A DNA stretch of 31,842 nucleotides from a virus, in IMG/VR virus record IMGVR_UViG_3300021976_000054, positions 1-31,842 of that record; one strand, given 5' to 3'. Below the pieces are notes generated by a model. It was not told the DNA's origin. It worked only from the letters and a program-made list of their open reading frames with translations, and searched no databases. Of the stretch, positions 21,622 to 29,264 are shown one piece after another. Both the position numbers and the translations under genes were made by a program. Position 1 is the stretch's first letter. The number at the start of each line of letters is the position of its first letter.

Positions 21622-22506
21622 CTATGCGGTTGTCTGGCCTGCGACGTCAACAGCCCAGTCAGAAGGTCCATTTGCTGAAGTGACTGCCCGTACGCGGAAC
21701 TGGTACAAAGTTAGCGTAACCAGGCCGGTAACTGTTGCGGTAGTCGTCGTCGGGGCTGGCGATACTGCCTTGGTGGAATCAGTCCATTCCCCAAATGCCG
21801 TGCGATGCTGAATAAGGTACTCGCTGGCCGTAGGCACTACCCCTGTGGCAGCCACCCAGGTCAAGTTGACCATCGTTGCAGCGGTCGGAGTTCCTGCCGC
21901 CGACGTAAGCGCCGAAGGGGCGCCCTGCAACGTCGGGTTGGGGTCAGGAGTAGTTCCCGGGATCGCAACTGCGGTCTCGTTAACGACAAGATCGTAGAGC
22001 AAGTCAAATGCCTCGTCCAGCATCGGGAGACCCTGGCCAGAAGCAGAGGTGATGAAGAACTCGCCATCCGCGAACTCGCCTTCGACCGTGTCGTTCGCGC
22101 GAGCCCGATAGATAATCGCGTGCACATCTCCACCACTATCGGAAATCGCGCGCCCCTCTGCCCGGAAGTACGGCCGAGCATCCGTCGCCCGCTTGCGGAG
22201 CGTCCACTTGCGGTTCGGCGCGACCCCGGAAAGGATCACATTTCCGCCAGTCAGGATCTCCCAGGCGCGGAAGTCGATACCACCTGCCTCGAGCTCCCAC
22301 TCGACGAGAGCACCCTGGCCCCGGATCGCGATGACCCGATCGTCACCCCGAAGTTCGGTGTACTCCTCCGCCTCCGAGAACGAGAGCGTCTGCATGTTTG
22401 GCAAATCCACAGTGGTGCTTCCGAGAATAGAGCCGCTCGCATCGCTGTACTCGGTAAGCTTGACATCTCGCATTCCATATGGAAGAGCTGTGCCAGGATA
22501 AGTCAT
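21622..22506 (-). CDS. Major tail protein with C-terminal FN3 domain
   Basis: A 294-residue protein. Residues 1-190 fit a tail-tube protein: MRDVKLTEYSDASGSILGST, then strands such as LRGDDRVIAIRGQGALVEWE and FFITSASGQGLPML. Residues ~195-294 form an FN3-like domain (VNLTWVAATG, YLIQHRTAFGEW, LYQFRVRAVT), a decoration often seen on actinophage tail tubes that probably contacts the host surface. ATG 22506 has AGGAGA upstream and overlaps the preceding small gene's stop as ATGA. Next come the tail chaperones, the usual order. Confidence 0.85.
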   Translation of the reverse strand: MTYPGTALPYGMRDVKLTEYSDASGSILGSTTVDLPNMQTLSFSEAEEYTELRGDDRVIAIRGQGALVEWELEAGGIDFRAWEILTGGNVILSGVAPNRKWTLRKRATDARPYFRAEGRAISDSGGDVHAIIYRARANDTVEGEFADGEFFITSASGQGLPMLDEAFDLLYDLVVNETAVAIPGTTPDPNPTLQGAPSALTSAAGTPTAATMVNLTWVAATGVVPTASEYLIQHRTAFGEWTDSTKAVSPAPTTTTATVTGLVTLTLYQFRVRAVTSANGPSDWAVDVAGQTTA

Positions 22507-22637
22507 CGCATTCTCCTATCTGGATTTTTATAGAATTTGTCTTCAGTTGTTTGGCCCGTTGACAAATCAAATAGGTGCAATACGACCACACCTCTTCCTG
22601 CCCCGCATCTTCTATCTGGACACTTGACTTCTAAGAT
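22503..22637 (-). CDS. Small CxxxxC protein before the major tail gene, start unresolved
   Basis: In this frame a conserved-looking segment EVKCPDRRCGAGRGVVVLHL continues to a stop that overlaps the major tail start (ATGA). From memory, small phage proteins with the pattern EVKCxxxxCG followed by GVVVxHxFD occur in this position; no search was run. The frame is open upstream to 22847 but has no ATG, GTG or TTG close before the conserved part; the upstream extension reads through the previous gene. GGAGAAGG lies directly before an ATC codon at 22637, which I give as a provisional start (44 residues). The two Cys could bind metal in a dimer. Alternatives: a rare start (ATC or an upstream ATA) or a sequencing error. 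Confidence 0.5.
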   Translation of the reverse strand: MLEVKCPDRRCGAGRGVVVLHLFDLSTGQTTEDKFYKNPDRRMR

Positions 22638-22702
22638 TCCTTCTCCGGGTCCTATTAGGATTCCATGAAGCCTGAAACTGGGGCAGCGAAGTTCTACTCG
22701 GC

Positions 22703-23029
22703 CTACTCTGAGCGGGTGATGCGGAACTCGCCGGTTCCCGCCAACACTGTCAGCGCCTGCTCGTTGAAGTCCGAGATCGGGAGGACCTTGCCGGTCGACT
22801 TCGTCCACACCGCACCCTCCTGATCGGACACCCCAGCCTGCACCCACTCCTCCCTCGTGATCCGACGTTCGGAGAAGACTCCCAGATATAACACCGAGTT
22901 AGCCTCTGGAACCTCCTCAGGCTCCTCGACGAGATCAGCCGCTTTGCCGATCGAATCTTCGTCGATCGTCACATTGTCCTTTTCGGACGGAGTCTCCTCC
23001 GGGACCGGCTCATTCCGATTCCTAGCCAC
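22703..23029 (-). CDS. Hypothetical acidic protein, 108 residues
   Basis: GTG start at 23029 behind GGAGG. The N-terminal ~45 residues are acidic and Pro/Glu-rich and likely disordered; residues ~46-100 (VLYLGVFSERRITREEWVQA, then a segment with Trp) look folded. Small proteins of this type commonly lie between tail terminator and major tail genes in actinophages, but I cannot name a family. Probably a head-tail joining or tail assembly accessory. Confidence 0.75.
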   Translation of the reverse strand: MARNRNEPVPEETPSEKDNVTIDEDSIGKAADLVEEPEEVPEANSVLYLGVFSERRITREEWVQAGVSDQEGAVWTKSTGKVLPISDFNEQALTVLAGTGEFRITRSE

Positions 23030-23040
23030 GTTTCCTCCAG

Positions 23041-23457
23041 CTAATCGAGATTCCTTACGGCACAGCGGTACGTCGAATACCTAGTCAATGTATTGTACCC
23101 GTCGTCGAAGAGATCGCCCGAATCTCCGTCCCAGGTAGGAGCGGTTAGCCGCCACCCGTCCGCGCCGTCACGATGCTCGACGGAATGCATCAACTCCTTC
23201 GCCCGCAACATAAGCAAGTCAATCTTCCCATAGTCCTGCTCTTTCTCTTTTGGAACATGGAACCAGATTGCCACTCGGCTGGCCCCAATGCCCTTAAAAG
23301 ATCGAGCTGCTTCCTCAAATCTGATTACGAGGAACATTCGAGTCCTATCAGGACTGTCCGTCGCGTTCGAGGCGAAGATAACCGTCTCGTCAATATCCAG
23401 CATGTTCATCTGGCTATCTGTCCCGAGTAGACTCGCGATAGCCGCCCGTGCGCTCAT
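23041..23457 (-). CDS. Tail terminator-like protein
   Basis: A 138-residue protein directly before the major tail gene block, where the tail terminator is usually found. Mixed alpha/beta with a long helix around residues 78-95 (YGKIDLLMLRAKELMHSVEH) and strands on both sides, consistent with tail-terminator folds of the lambda gpU type. ATG at 23457 with GAAGGG upstream. The assignment is by position and fold pattern; a neck connector is the alternative. Confidence 0.65.
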   Translation of the reverse strand: MSARAAIASLLGTDSQMNMLDIDETVIFASNATDSPDRTRMFLVIRFEEAARSFKGIGASRVAIWFHVPKEKEQDYGKIDLLMLRAKELMHSVEHRDGADGWRLTAPTWDGDSGDLFDDGYNTLTRYSTYRCAVRNLD

Positions 23458-23459
23458 GG

Positions 23460-23825
23460 CTAGCCCTTCGGCAGATTCTTCATGATCTTCGAGATCAGAG
23501 CTTTCAATTCGGCAGCAGCGATCGGGATCGTCGGCCGGACGATCGCGTAACGACCGGAGAACCGCACCTCTAGCCAGATCCCATAAGACATCCCGTGCGA
23601 CAGCACCATCTCATGCACAGTGCCTTCGTGCTTCGTCGCCGTGAAGAGGCTGCCTCGGGCGTTGCCCGTTCGGTCAGTCCACCGCGCATTCGTCTTCATC
23701 GATATCTCGCTACGAGTTGCCTGGTAATCCATAGCAGCGGCAACACCTTTATTCATTCGGTCGTTGAATGAACCAAGTTCTCTATCGAGTTCTCGGGTGT
23801 TGATGCGGAAACCTCCCCTAGGCAT
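23460..23825 (-). CDS. HK97 gp10-like connector/tail completion protein
   Basis: A 121-residue protein starting MPRGGFRINTRELDRELGSF at ATG 23825, with AAGGAG eight bases upstream. The segment with NARWTDRTGNARGSLFTATK is a signature of the HK97-gp10_like family, which completes the head-tail joint. It overlaps the previous connector gene by eight bases and is followed by the tail terminator-like gene, the standard order. The N-terminal extension up to 23843 is not needed. Confidence 0.8.
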   Translation of the reverse strand: MPRGGFRINTRELDRELGSFNDRMNKGVAAAMDYQATRSEISMKTNARWTDRTGNARGSLFTATKHEGTVHEMVLSHGMSYGIWLEVRFSGRYAIVRPTIPIAAAELKALISKIMKNLPKG

Positions 23826-24990
23826 GGTCCGGGCTCCTTCCATACGAGATCACGAGACCTTTGCGCTCGTATCCATTGTAGGACACCATGTTCTCGATTA
23901 CTAGTCGTTGGCCGTCTTCGGTCTCCCACTCGTCGCCAACTTGCATTGTCGAATCCCACTCGCCCAGGAGTGTGTAGTCGTACCGACGCTGCACTCCGGA
24001 GTCCGACGTGGCAGCGGCCGACGTCGACATGCGCGGCTCTTCGGTGTGGCTCCTAGGGATGAGTCGGAGCATCTGTTGCGGTCGAGGCACACCTTCGTCG
24101 AGCGCGTAGCCGCCAGAAGGCTGCCGCACCCGTACGTTCGGAATCAAGGCGATGTAAATTGGGTTCGACGCGATAAATTCCCGGGTCAACGCCCGTTGCT
24201 GATCTAGTTCCATGGCTGGCCCCCTATTCCTAGTCATGACGAATCTCGGCAGGATGATAATTAGCTCGCCTGCGAGATCGAGGTCTACTCCCCCAAATAC
24301 CAACATTTCCATGCCTGGCATCGCACCCGTGAGGATACCCGATCCAGAGCCAACCGCGATAATTCCAGAGCCCATTACTGGCAAGGCAGCGGACAACGTC
24401 CCGCTCGATCGGGCAACGGCGCCCAAGTCGCTCGTAAACTCAGGCATTATGGCAAAGAAGTTGTCGTTCGTCTCGACTGTCCCGAGTAGACCAGCGCCCA
24501 TAATCGGCAGCAGAGCAACTAACTCGCCCGTACCTTCGCCAACCCCATTAAATAGCGCGCCCATAACAGGCATACTTGCCGACAACAGTCCGCTCGAAGT
24601 CCCGACACCTGAAAGCCCAGAAAGCATCATAGGCATATCGGCAACGAGTTGTCCGCTGGCTTGGACGAGACCGTCTAAATCCGCTGTGAACTCAGGTAAG
24701 GAAGCCCCGACTTCCGCCGTGGCTCTGGCGACCCCGATAAAGCCGGCCGTGAACGCGAACATCGTGACTTCGAGATCGCCCGATGCCGTACCGACGCCGT
24801 CAAGATCAGAAACGAATTCGGGCATCGTGGCGGCGATGCCGCCGCTCGTCTTTGCGGTCGCGGCAAGCCCAGACGTGAACTCAGGCATGTCAGCCACAAG
24901 AGCGCCAGAGTTAACGGTCGCTGTTTTCGACAGCACCCGCCTACGCGGCCTGATATACGCGTAGGTGGTGTCTACTCGAAACAGCCCCAT
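23818..24990 (-). CDS. Connector protein with N-terminal 21-residue tandem repeats
   Basis: A 390-residue protein in two parts. Residues 29-240 are ten tandem repeats, nine of exactly 21 residues and one of 23, of the form G-x-L-x-A-x-M-P-x-F-x-S-x-L-x-G-V-x-x-x-S (for example GQLVADMPMMLSGLSGVGTS), with an eleventh partial copy. Alternating hydrophobic residues suggest a beta-solenoid or beta-hairpin array. Residues ~260-390 are a connector-like domain: MELDQQRALTREFIASNPIY, then YDYTLLGEWD and LVIENMVSYNGYERKG. An internal ATG at 24213 has AGGGGG seven bases upstream, so a 131-residue connector might also be made alone. Start ATG 24990 has AGGAGG seven bases upstream. The repeats may project from the neck as fibres. 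Confidence 0.75.
   Translation of the reverse strand: MGLFRVDTTYAYIRPRRRVLSKTATVNSGALVADMPEFTSGLAATAKTSGGIAATMPEFVSDLDGVGTASGDLEVTMFAFTAGFIGVARATAEVGASLPEFTADLDGLVQASGQLVADMPMMLSGLSGVGTSSGLLSASMPVMGALFNGVGEGTGELVALLPIMGAGLLGTVETNDNFFAIMPEFTSDLGAVARSSGTLSAALPVMGSGIIAVGSGSGILTGAMPGMEMLVFGGVDLDLAGELIIILPRFVMTRNRGPAMELDQQRALTREFIASNPIYIALIPNVRVRQPSGGYALDEGVPRPQQMLRLIPRSHTEEPRMSTSAAATSDSGVQRRYDYTLLGEWDSTMQVGDEWETEDGQRLVIENMVSYNGYERKGLVISYGRSPDHA
24271..24906 (-). repeat. Array of ten 63-69-bp coding repeats
   Basis: Nine units of 63 bp and one of 69 bp encode the 21-residue repeat of the connector protein. DNA copies have diverged while MP-x-(F/M), L and G positions are kept, so the array is old and under protein-level selection rather than a recent expansion. 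Confidence 0.85.
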
Positions 24991-24992
24991 GG

Positions 24993-25472
24993 TCAGACCT
25001 CCTGAACCCAGACAGTGCCACTCATGGTCAGGTCGTCAGCAACAGCAGTCTTCAACCGCACGCACATTCTGGTGTCTCCAGAATTGCATCGCGGACGCAT
25101 GATTTCGGGCAGCACCAACATCAGGCCAGCGCGAACGTTGAATGTGTCGGAGAACATAATTACTTCAGTGCCAGTCGTTGCGACCGTGGCATTTACCGTC
25201 TCTGCCGTGAAGCCAGGCGCGGGATCGGCAGAGTTGAGAGGAACCAAGGCTGCCGGTGACGCTCCGCCACTGCCAGACGTTGCATATCCTCGACAAATTG
25301 AGTACGAAATCATCTCATCTTGCGCATCGCCGATCTCGCTCTTGTTCCCTAGCGACAATGCGACGATCTCGATAGGTCGGTTTGAAGCTGGGGTAAGTTC
25401 GAAAAGATCATAATCGCCCGATGCTGCCGCAACGGTTTGCTCGAAGAAGCTAACCGCGTAAATTCTTGGCAT
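24993..25472 (-). CDS. Probable virion protein, 159 residues
   Basis: ATG at 25472 follows GAGGAAAG. The protein is beta-rich with one Cys pair region (RPRCNSGDTRMCVRLK) and reads as a small jelly-roll-like structural protein: IEIVALSLGNKSEIGDAQDE, later LMLVLPEIM. Position between the LamG protein and the repeat-connector suggests a decoration or minor virion protein. No family recognised with confidence. Confidence 0.65.
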   Translation of the reverse strand: MPRIYAVSFFEQTVAAASGDYDLFELTPASNRPIEIVALSLGNKSEIGDAQDEMISYSICRGYATSGSGGASPAALVPLNSADPAPGFTAETVNATVATTGTEVIMFSDTFNVRAGLMLVLPEIMRPRCNSGDTRMCVRLKTAVADDLTMSGTVWVQEV

Positions 25473-25478
25473 CTTTCC

Positions 25479-26183
25479 TCACATTTGGAGTAGGGCGCCG
25501 AGGCGCATTTGCTTGTCGCGCTTGAGCGCGTCGGAAAGGACCGCACCACCAAGCGACGGATCAGTTTCAGCCGAAAGTGCGGTCGACCCCGCTGTGAGAT
25601 TCCGGCCGTTGCCTGAGCTGTCGGTCAAGCCCGCGCTAGAGAATCTCCAGTCAGCCCAAAGGTTCGTAACCCGAACCGGAGTAGCCGACTGGCTTTCTGC
25701 GGCTATCTCAACATCGGAAAGTACCGCAGTCCAAATTCGCTCATAAGCAAGAGCTCCGGCTAGCCACTCAGAACCGTCCGCAGCTGACCTGGCAAACCAG
25801 GCCAATCGGTCGGCAGTCCCGGCAGCGGCAACTGTTCCCGTTACCTTAGACAGGGTGCCTGGAACAGTTCCATAGAGAAGTTGCGCCGCTCCAGCGTTGA
25901 GAGTAGCGGCGACGTACACCCATGTCGCTAACGCCTGCTCTGGCGCGACGATGCCTGAAGTGTTCGAAGGCGAATAGACACTAGGGGTCCGACCATTCGT
26001 TCCTTTGAATCCCACGATCCAACTAGACGCGTCTCCAGAGTTAACCGATAACCGGATAATCGGGTTGAAGCTACCGAGTCCAGCCGAATCGATCCTTGCC
26101 CACCCGGCGATCGTCAACGCTGCGGTCGCCGGGGCAGAGCCCAAACTGACGCGGTCAGTTGCAGCATCCGAACGCGCGGCCAT
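25479..26183 (-). CDS. LamG/concanavalin-like domain protein
   Basis: A 234-residue protein starting MAARSDAATDRVSLGSAPAT. The pattern LTIAGWARID, then WVYVAATLNAGAAQLLYGTV, then ALAYERIWTAVLSDVEIAAE is that of LamG-type concanavalin A-like domains, which bind carbohydrates. This domain in the connector region rather than in tail fibres suggests a virion surface protein that may bind sugars of the host or environment. ATG 26183 follows the previous stop by a few bases; GGGAG lies about eleven bases upstream. Confidence 0.75.
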   Translation of the reverse strand: MAARSDAATDRVSLGSAPATAALTIAGWARIDSAGLGSFNPIIRLSVNSGDASSWIVGFKGTNGRTPSVYSPSNTSGIVAPEQALATWVYVAATLNAGAAQLLYGTVPGTLSKVTGTVAAAGTADRLAWFARSAADGSEWLAGALAYERIWTAVLSDVEIAAESQSATPVRVTNLWADWRFSSAGLTDSSGNGRNLTAGSTALSAETDPSLGGAVLSDALKRDKQMRLGALLQM

Positions 26184-26186
26184 TAG

Positions 26187-26612
26187 TTACGCAGCTCCCA
26201 AAGGCATCGTGATTGTGCCGCCGGTGATCGAGAGAGCGAGGCCGACCGAAATAGTCGTGGTGTTGAGTTCAAGGTTCCCGCCTCCTGCTGTCGCACTGAC
26301 CGTTCCGTCAAAAACGGGCGCCCCTGCGCTATCTGCTGCCCGGAACCATGCCGCTGCACCAGCAGCTACGCCTACGGTGTCGAGCGTCGGGCTCGCATCG
26401 ATCGTCTTGACACCGACAAGGGCGGCACTGAAAGCCGGGTCTGCCAACGTGAACGTCGCGAGCAGCGTTACCGCGCCGATCGCCGTATCTGGGTTGGTCG
26501 GCTGTGCTCCGGTGTAGATCTTTATAGTGCCAGCCGTGCCGACGTCCAACAAGTCAATAGCCGCGTTAGCCGCTGCATTGCGCGCGGCTACCGCAAGTCG
26601 AAATCCTGCCAT
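26187..26612 (-). CDS. Probable virion protein, 141 residues
   Basis: I choose ATG 26612 (MAGFRLAVAARNAAANAAID) because AGGAGAG lies eight bases upstream; an in-frame upstream extension overlaps the previous gene. The protein is beta-rich: AGTIKIYTGAQPTNPDTAIG, then ATFTLADPAFSAAL, then AAWFRAADSAGAPVFDGTVS. Proteins of this pattern occur widely in phage structural regions without assigned function. It is probably a decoration or minor head/neck protein. Confidence 0.7.
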   Translation of the reverse strand: MAGFRLAVAARNAAANAAIDLLDVGTAGTIKIYTGAQPTNPDTAIGAVTLLATFTLADPAFSAALVGVKTIDASPTLDTVGVAAGAAAWFRAADSAGAPVFDGTVSATAGGGNLELNTTTISVGLALSITGGTITMPLGAA

Positions 26613-26613
26613 A

Positions 26614-26937
26614 TTACACTCTCCTAATCGGACGGCTGAACGAAGTTGCACCAGGCTGGTTCTCGGGGTTCTCGGCTTCGGACGCGCCCCGGTAGTACGC
26701 GGCGAGCGCTTTCGCGTTCTCGAAGATCTGGGAAAGCTTGCGCGAGCTGCCCGATTCGGAAACGTCTGCCATTGTCGAAGATCTGCTCATTCGATATTCC
26801 CAATACCTACGAGCGATCTCATTAGGCGTGTCTCCGTCGTCCAGAGCCGCGCCGATTTTCTCGTTCGTCCATCCTGACTCGGCGGCATCTGGCCCGAGCA
26901 TGTCCAGGACTTCCTGGATATCTTCCGGGGCGGCCAT
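26614..26937 (-). CDS. Small helical protein in connector region, 107 residues
   Basis: First gene after the internal terminator; ATG 26937 follows AAAGGAAC. Helix-rich: EDIQEVLDMLGPDAAESGWT, then IARRYWEYRMSRSSTMADVS, then FENAKALAAYYRGASEAE. This layout (short helical protein with a WxYR segment, directly after the capsid genes) resembles small head-tail connector-region proteins, but I cannot name the family with confidence. Confidence 0.7.
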   Translation of the reverse strand: MAAPEDIQEVLDMLGPDAAESGWTNEKIGAALDDGDTPNEIARRYWEYRMSRSSTMADVSESGSSRKLSQIFENAKALAAYYRGASEAENPENQPGATSFSRPIRRV

Positions 26938-27010
26938 TAGGCGTTCCTTTCGTCGCTAATAGACTACCTCGCGACGCACTTTCCTTGTTCGCTTTCTCTT
27001 GCCGGCAAAC

Positions 27011-27054
27011 GAAACGGGGCCGACCGTATGCGCTGGGTTGGTCGGCCCCGTTTC
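27011..27054 (-). terminator. Strong hairpin terminator inside the virion gene region
   Basis: A perfect 15-bp stem (27011-27025 with 27040-27054, 14-nt loop) whose minus-strand continuation is GTTTCGTTTGC, a short T-rich tail (the stem itself ends GTTTC). It stands in the 141-base gap between the SAP-domain gene and the connector genes and divides capsid from connector and tail transcription. No clear promoter is visible downstream, so partial read-through is likely. Confidence 0.8.
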
Positions 27055-27078
27055 ACCCGTGCTGGCGGCAGCGGGTCT

Positions 27079-27420
27079 CTACTCGTCGTCCTCCTCGAGA
27101 AGAGCTTCCTCGAGGCGTTCAGCGAGTTCGTCACGGTTCCCGCTCACGGCGAGATTCCGCTTCTTCAGCTCCTCCTTGAACATCGGAACCGTAGCGGTCT
27201 CGAACCACGTCTCAGAACCGAACTCGGGGGCCTGGTCCGACCCACTAGCTCCACCGCTCCCGGCCGAACCCGTCTCGGAGGCCTCCTCGTACCCCTCGAC
27301 CACCGACGTAGCTCCTGCGAGCGCGTCGGCCTGCTCGATCTCATGCATCCGACCTCGCGTTTCGAGGTACTTTCGATCCTCGTCCGAAAGCGACTTCGTA
27401 AGATCGATATTCCTACTCAT
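27079..27420 (-). CDS. SAP-domain protein in the head operon
   Basis: A 113-residue protein. The N-terminal half is charged and low complexity (Gly/Ser/Glu-rich middle). Residues ~78-108 carry VPMFKEELKKRNLAVSGNRD followed by ELAERLEEALLEE, a SAP motif (helix-extended loop-helix) that binds DNA or RNA. ATG 27420 overlaps the previous stop as ATGA, with GAGGAGG upstream. A DNA-binding protein right after the capsid gene may link packaged DNA to the head or neck; such SAP or Rho-N proteins are common in actinophage head modules. Confidence 0.75.
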   Translation of the reverse strand: MSRNIDLTKSLSDEDRKYLETRGRMHEIEQADALAGATSVVEGYEEASETGSAGSGGASGSDQAPEFGSETWFETATVPMFKEELKKRNLAVSGNRDELAERLEEALLEEDDE

Positions 27421-27662
27421 GGCGTCACCTCCTCAACCGTGATGGTATACGACTTGCCGATTTCGAAGAGAGGCATCTCCGGTTCGTCATTGTTGTAGCC
27501 GATACTGAAATTCGCCGAAACAGTGTGATCGATGTAGTTGCCGGGAATCGAGATCCGACGTTTCCCACTGAGTTGGGCGACAGCGTGATGATCCGTGCTG
27601 GGAAGCGGATCATCTTGAGTTGCCGAGGAGTCCAAGTGCGCGCATCGCATCTGAAATTCCAT
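27417..27662 (-). CDS. Small head-region protein, 81 residues
   Basis: ATG 27662 shares its A with the major capsid stop (TGATG) and its own stop overlaps the next start (ATGA). The product (MEFQMRCAHLDSSATQDDPL, later VSANFSIGYNNDEPEMPLFE) is beta-rich with an acidic end. Coupling to the capsid gene suggests a capsid-associated accessory; no family recognised. Confidence 0.7.
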   Translation of the reverse strand: MEFQMRCAHLDSSATQDDPLPSTDHHAVAQLSGKRRISIPGNYIDHTVSANFSIGYNNDEPEMPLFEIGKSYTITVEEVTP

Positions 27663-28978
27663 CAGCCGTTTCCACCGCCACGCTTGTACTGAGCCGGAGC
27701 CGTGTACGCGGTATCACCCGATGCCGTGATCTTCGCGACTACCGCGCCTGCGCGCTGGCGGACACCCGTACCGAAGGAGCGCGAGTAGAACGACTCGACG
27801 AGGGGATAGCCCTGCTGGTTGCCCGGCAGGAGACGCAGACCTCGATACGCCGCGTTGGCGTGCTCGCGGATACCCACCAGGTTCTGGAGGTTCTGCGTAC
27901 CACCGGTCGCGAACATCAGCATGTACTTGGGCGGAATGTAATCCTCCTCGATGATGAGAATTCCCATGTACGAACCGATGACCTGGAGCCCACTCCAGGT
28001 TGACGGCGGGATGTTCCCGATCAGTCCGGTTGCGTTCGGCGTAATGATCGTCGGCGAGTTCGCGGATGGGATGAAGTCGTAGTTTGAAGTGACGCCATTC
28101 GTTGCGACACCCTGTCGGAACTTCCGAATATCCTTGGCTTCGATGCGATTAACCAACACCACGAACGTGGTTCCAGTCTCCGCACCATAGCCATGCTCCG
28201 CGATCAGTTCGTACATTTCTTCGAGATCGCCAGAGTCGACGAGTGCGCTTCCGGCATGCTGGGTCGCGATGTAGTGATCGTGGTTCCCGTCGAACGGCGT
28301 GCCCTTGTACGTAGGCGGCACCGTACCGTCGCCATTATACAGCGGGTAGACAGGGACGTTGTCCCCGCCGATTTCCGCTGTGCGTGCGGAGTCGTCGAAA
28401 ATCGCCTCCATGACGCGACGGAACAAAAGGCGATTGTCAGCTTCGAGAATCGCGTTATGCACGGCCTGCACCGCACGGGCATCGTGATCCCGGAGGTACT
28501 TCCAGGTGAACCGAGTGGCAATGTCATAATCGCGGAAGTCGTACCCGAGCGAGAGGTACGTCTGGACGAGGCGAACGCCCTTCGGCACACCGAACTCCGA
28601 AGCGTCCTCGAACTCGACGCTGCCGACCTGCGGCACGCGCTCGATCAGCGCGGTGACCGGGTAGCTCAGCAGCGAGACGAGAGCGTTGCGCCGATCGTTG
28701 AAGATCTCCAGTGTCGCCTGGAACTCTGCCCAGAGCGCGTTGAGATCGACGTTGTCACTCGTCTGCGTGACGAGCGCGTCGGCCTGCGTGTGGTAGCCGG
28801 TCTCGGAACCGACGATCTTGTTGAAAATCCCGAGTTCCGAAAGGTTGACTAGTTCCCGACCCTGGCTCGGCTGCCGAGCGATCGGGGCGTTGAGGAACAT
28901 CGGGTTGACCATGCGCGGCGCGTCCCAGAAGTCCGCGAAAGACTCCTTCGTCGGCCGGTCGATCGTTGTGGTCGTCAT
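27662..28978 (-). CDS. Major capsid protein
   Basis: A 438-residue protein downstream of scaffold and decoration-like genes. I use ATG 28978 (MTTTTIDRPTKESFADFWDA), which overlaps the previous stop (TGATG) and has GGAGAG eight bases upstream. Long helix near residues 78-105 (LWAEFQATLEIFNDRRNALV), and later VFVEE/IIEEDYIPPKYMLMF-type strands fit an HK97-fold capsid protein. Residues ~110-210 include FTWKYLRDHDARAVQAVHNA. There is no obvious N-terminal prohead protease domain; scaffolding is encoded separately at 29724-30512. Confidence 0.85.
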   Translation of the reverse strand: MTTTTIDRPTKESFADFWDAPRMVNPMFLNAPIARQPSQGRELVNLSELGIFNKIVGSETGYHTQADALVTQTSDNVDLNALWAEFQATLEIFNDRRNALVSLLSYPVTALIERVPQVGSVEFEDASEFGVPKGVRLVQTYLSLGYDFRDYDIATRFTWKYLRDHDARAVQAVHNAILEADNRLLFRRVMEAIFDDSARTAEIGGDNVPVYPLYNGDGTVPPTYKGTPFDGNHDHYIATQHAGSALVDSGDLEEMYELIAEHGYGAETGTTFVVLVNRIEAKDIRKFRQGVATNGVTSNYDFIPSANSPTIITPNATGLIGNIPPSTWSGLQVIGSYMGILIIEEDYIPPKYMLMFATGGTQNLQNLVGIREHANAAYRGLRLLPGNQQGYPLVESFYSRSFGTGVRQRAGAVVAKITASGDTAYTAPAQYKRGGGNG

Positions 28979-29262
28979 CACGCACACTCTCCCATCTCAG
29001 CGGCAGTAGCGGAAATTACCACCTTGTCACCAGAGGAAAAGTTGCCTGCGGCAACCCCTTTGATCCTCCATCCGTCTCCATCATCTACCAGGCCATTGAC
29101 ATATACGTGAAGTTCTACATCTGCGCCAATGGCATCAAAACCTCCGCCCAAGATTTTCTTTCCTGAAGGAGCCTCCACAGTCTCGTCAATGGGAAAATAC
29201 GATCCAGGGGAAGGAAGAGGCACATCTACGCTGACCACCTCATAATTTCCAACAGCACCCAT
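28978..29262 (-). CDS. Small head protein with GGG-type beta motif
   Basis: A 94-residue protein starting MGAVGNYEVVSVDVPLPSPG at ATG 29262 (AGGA ten bases upstream); the extension to 29286 uses a TTG. The segment KKILGGGFDAIG followed by VNGLVDDGDGWRIKGVAAGN fits a beta-sandwich pattern seen in small exported and virion-surface proteins. Located just before the major capsid gene and coupled to it by TGATG. Probably a capsid decoration or head fibre; a second one beside the 144-residue protein. Confidence 0.6.
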   Translation of the reverse strand: MGAVGNYEVVSVDVPLPSPGSYFPIDETVEAPSGKKILGGGFDAIGADVELHVYVNGLVDDGDGWRIKGVAAGNFSSGDKVVISATAAEMGECA

Positions 29263-29264
29263 AA

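Noticed and set aside
26938-27010. A promoter for the connector and tail genes after the internal terminator
   Set aside because: TAGTCT is present, but the base block 17 bases upstream (AACAAG) is not a convincing -35, so I do not annotate it.
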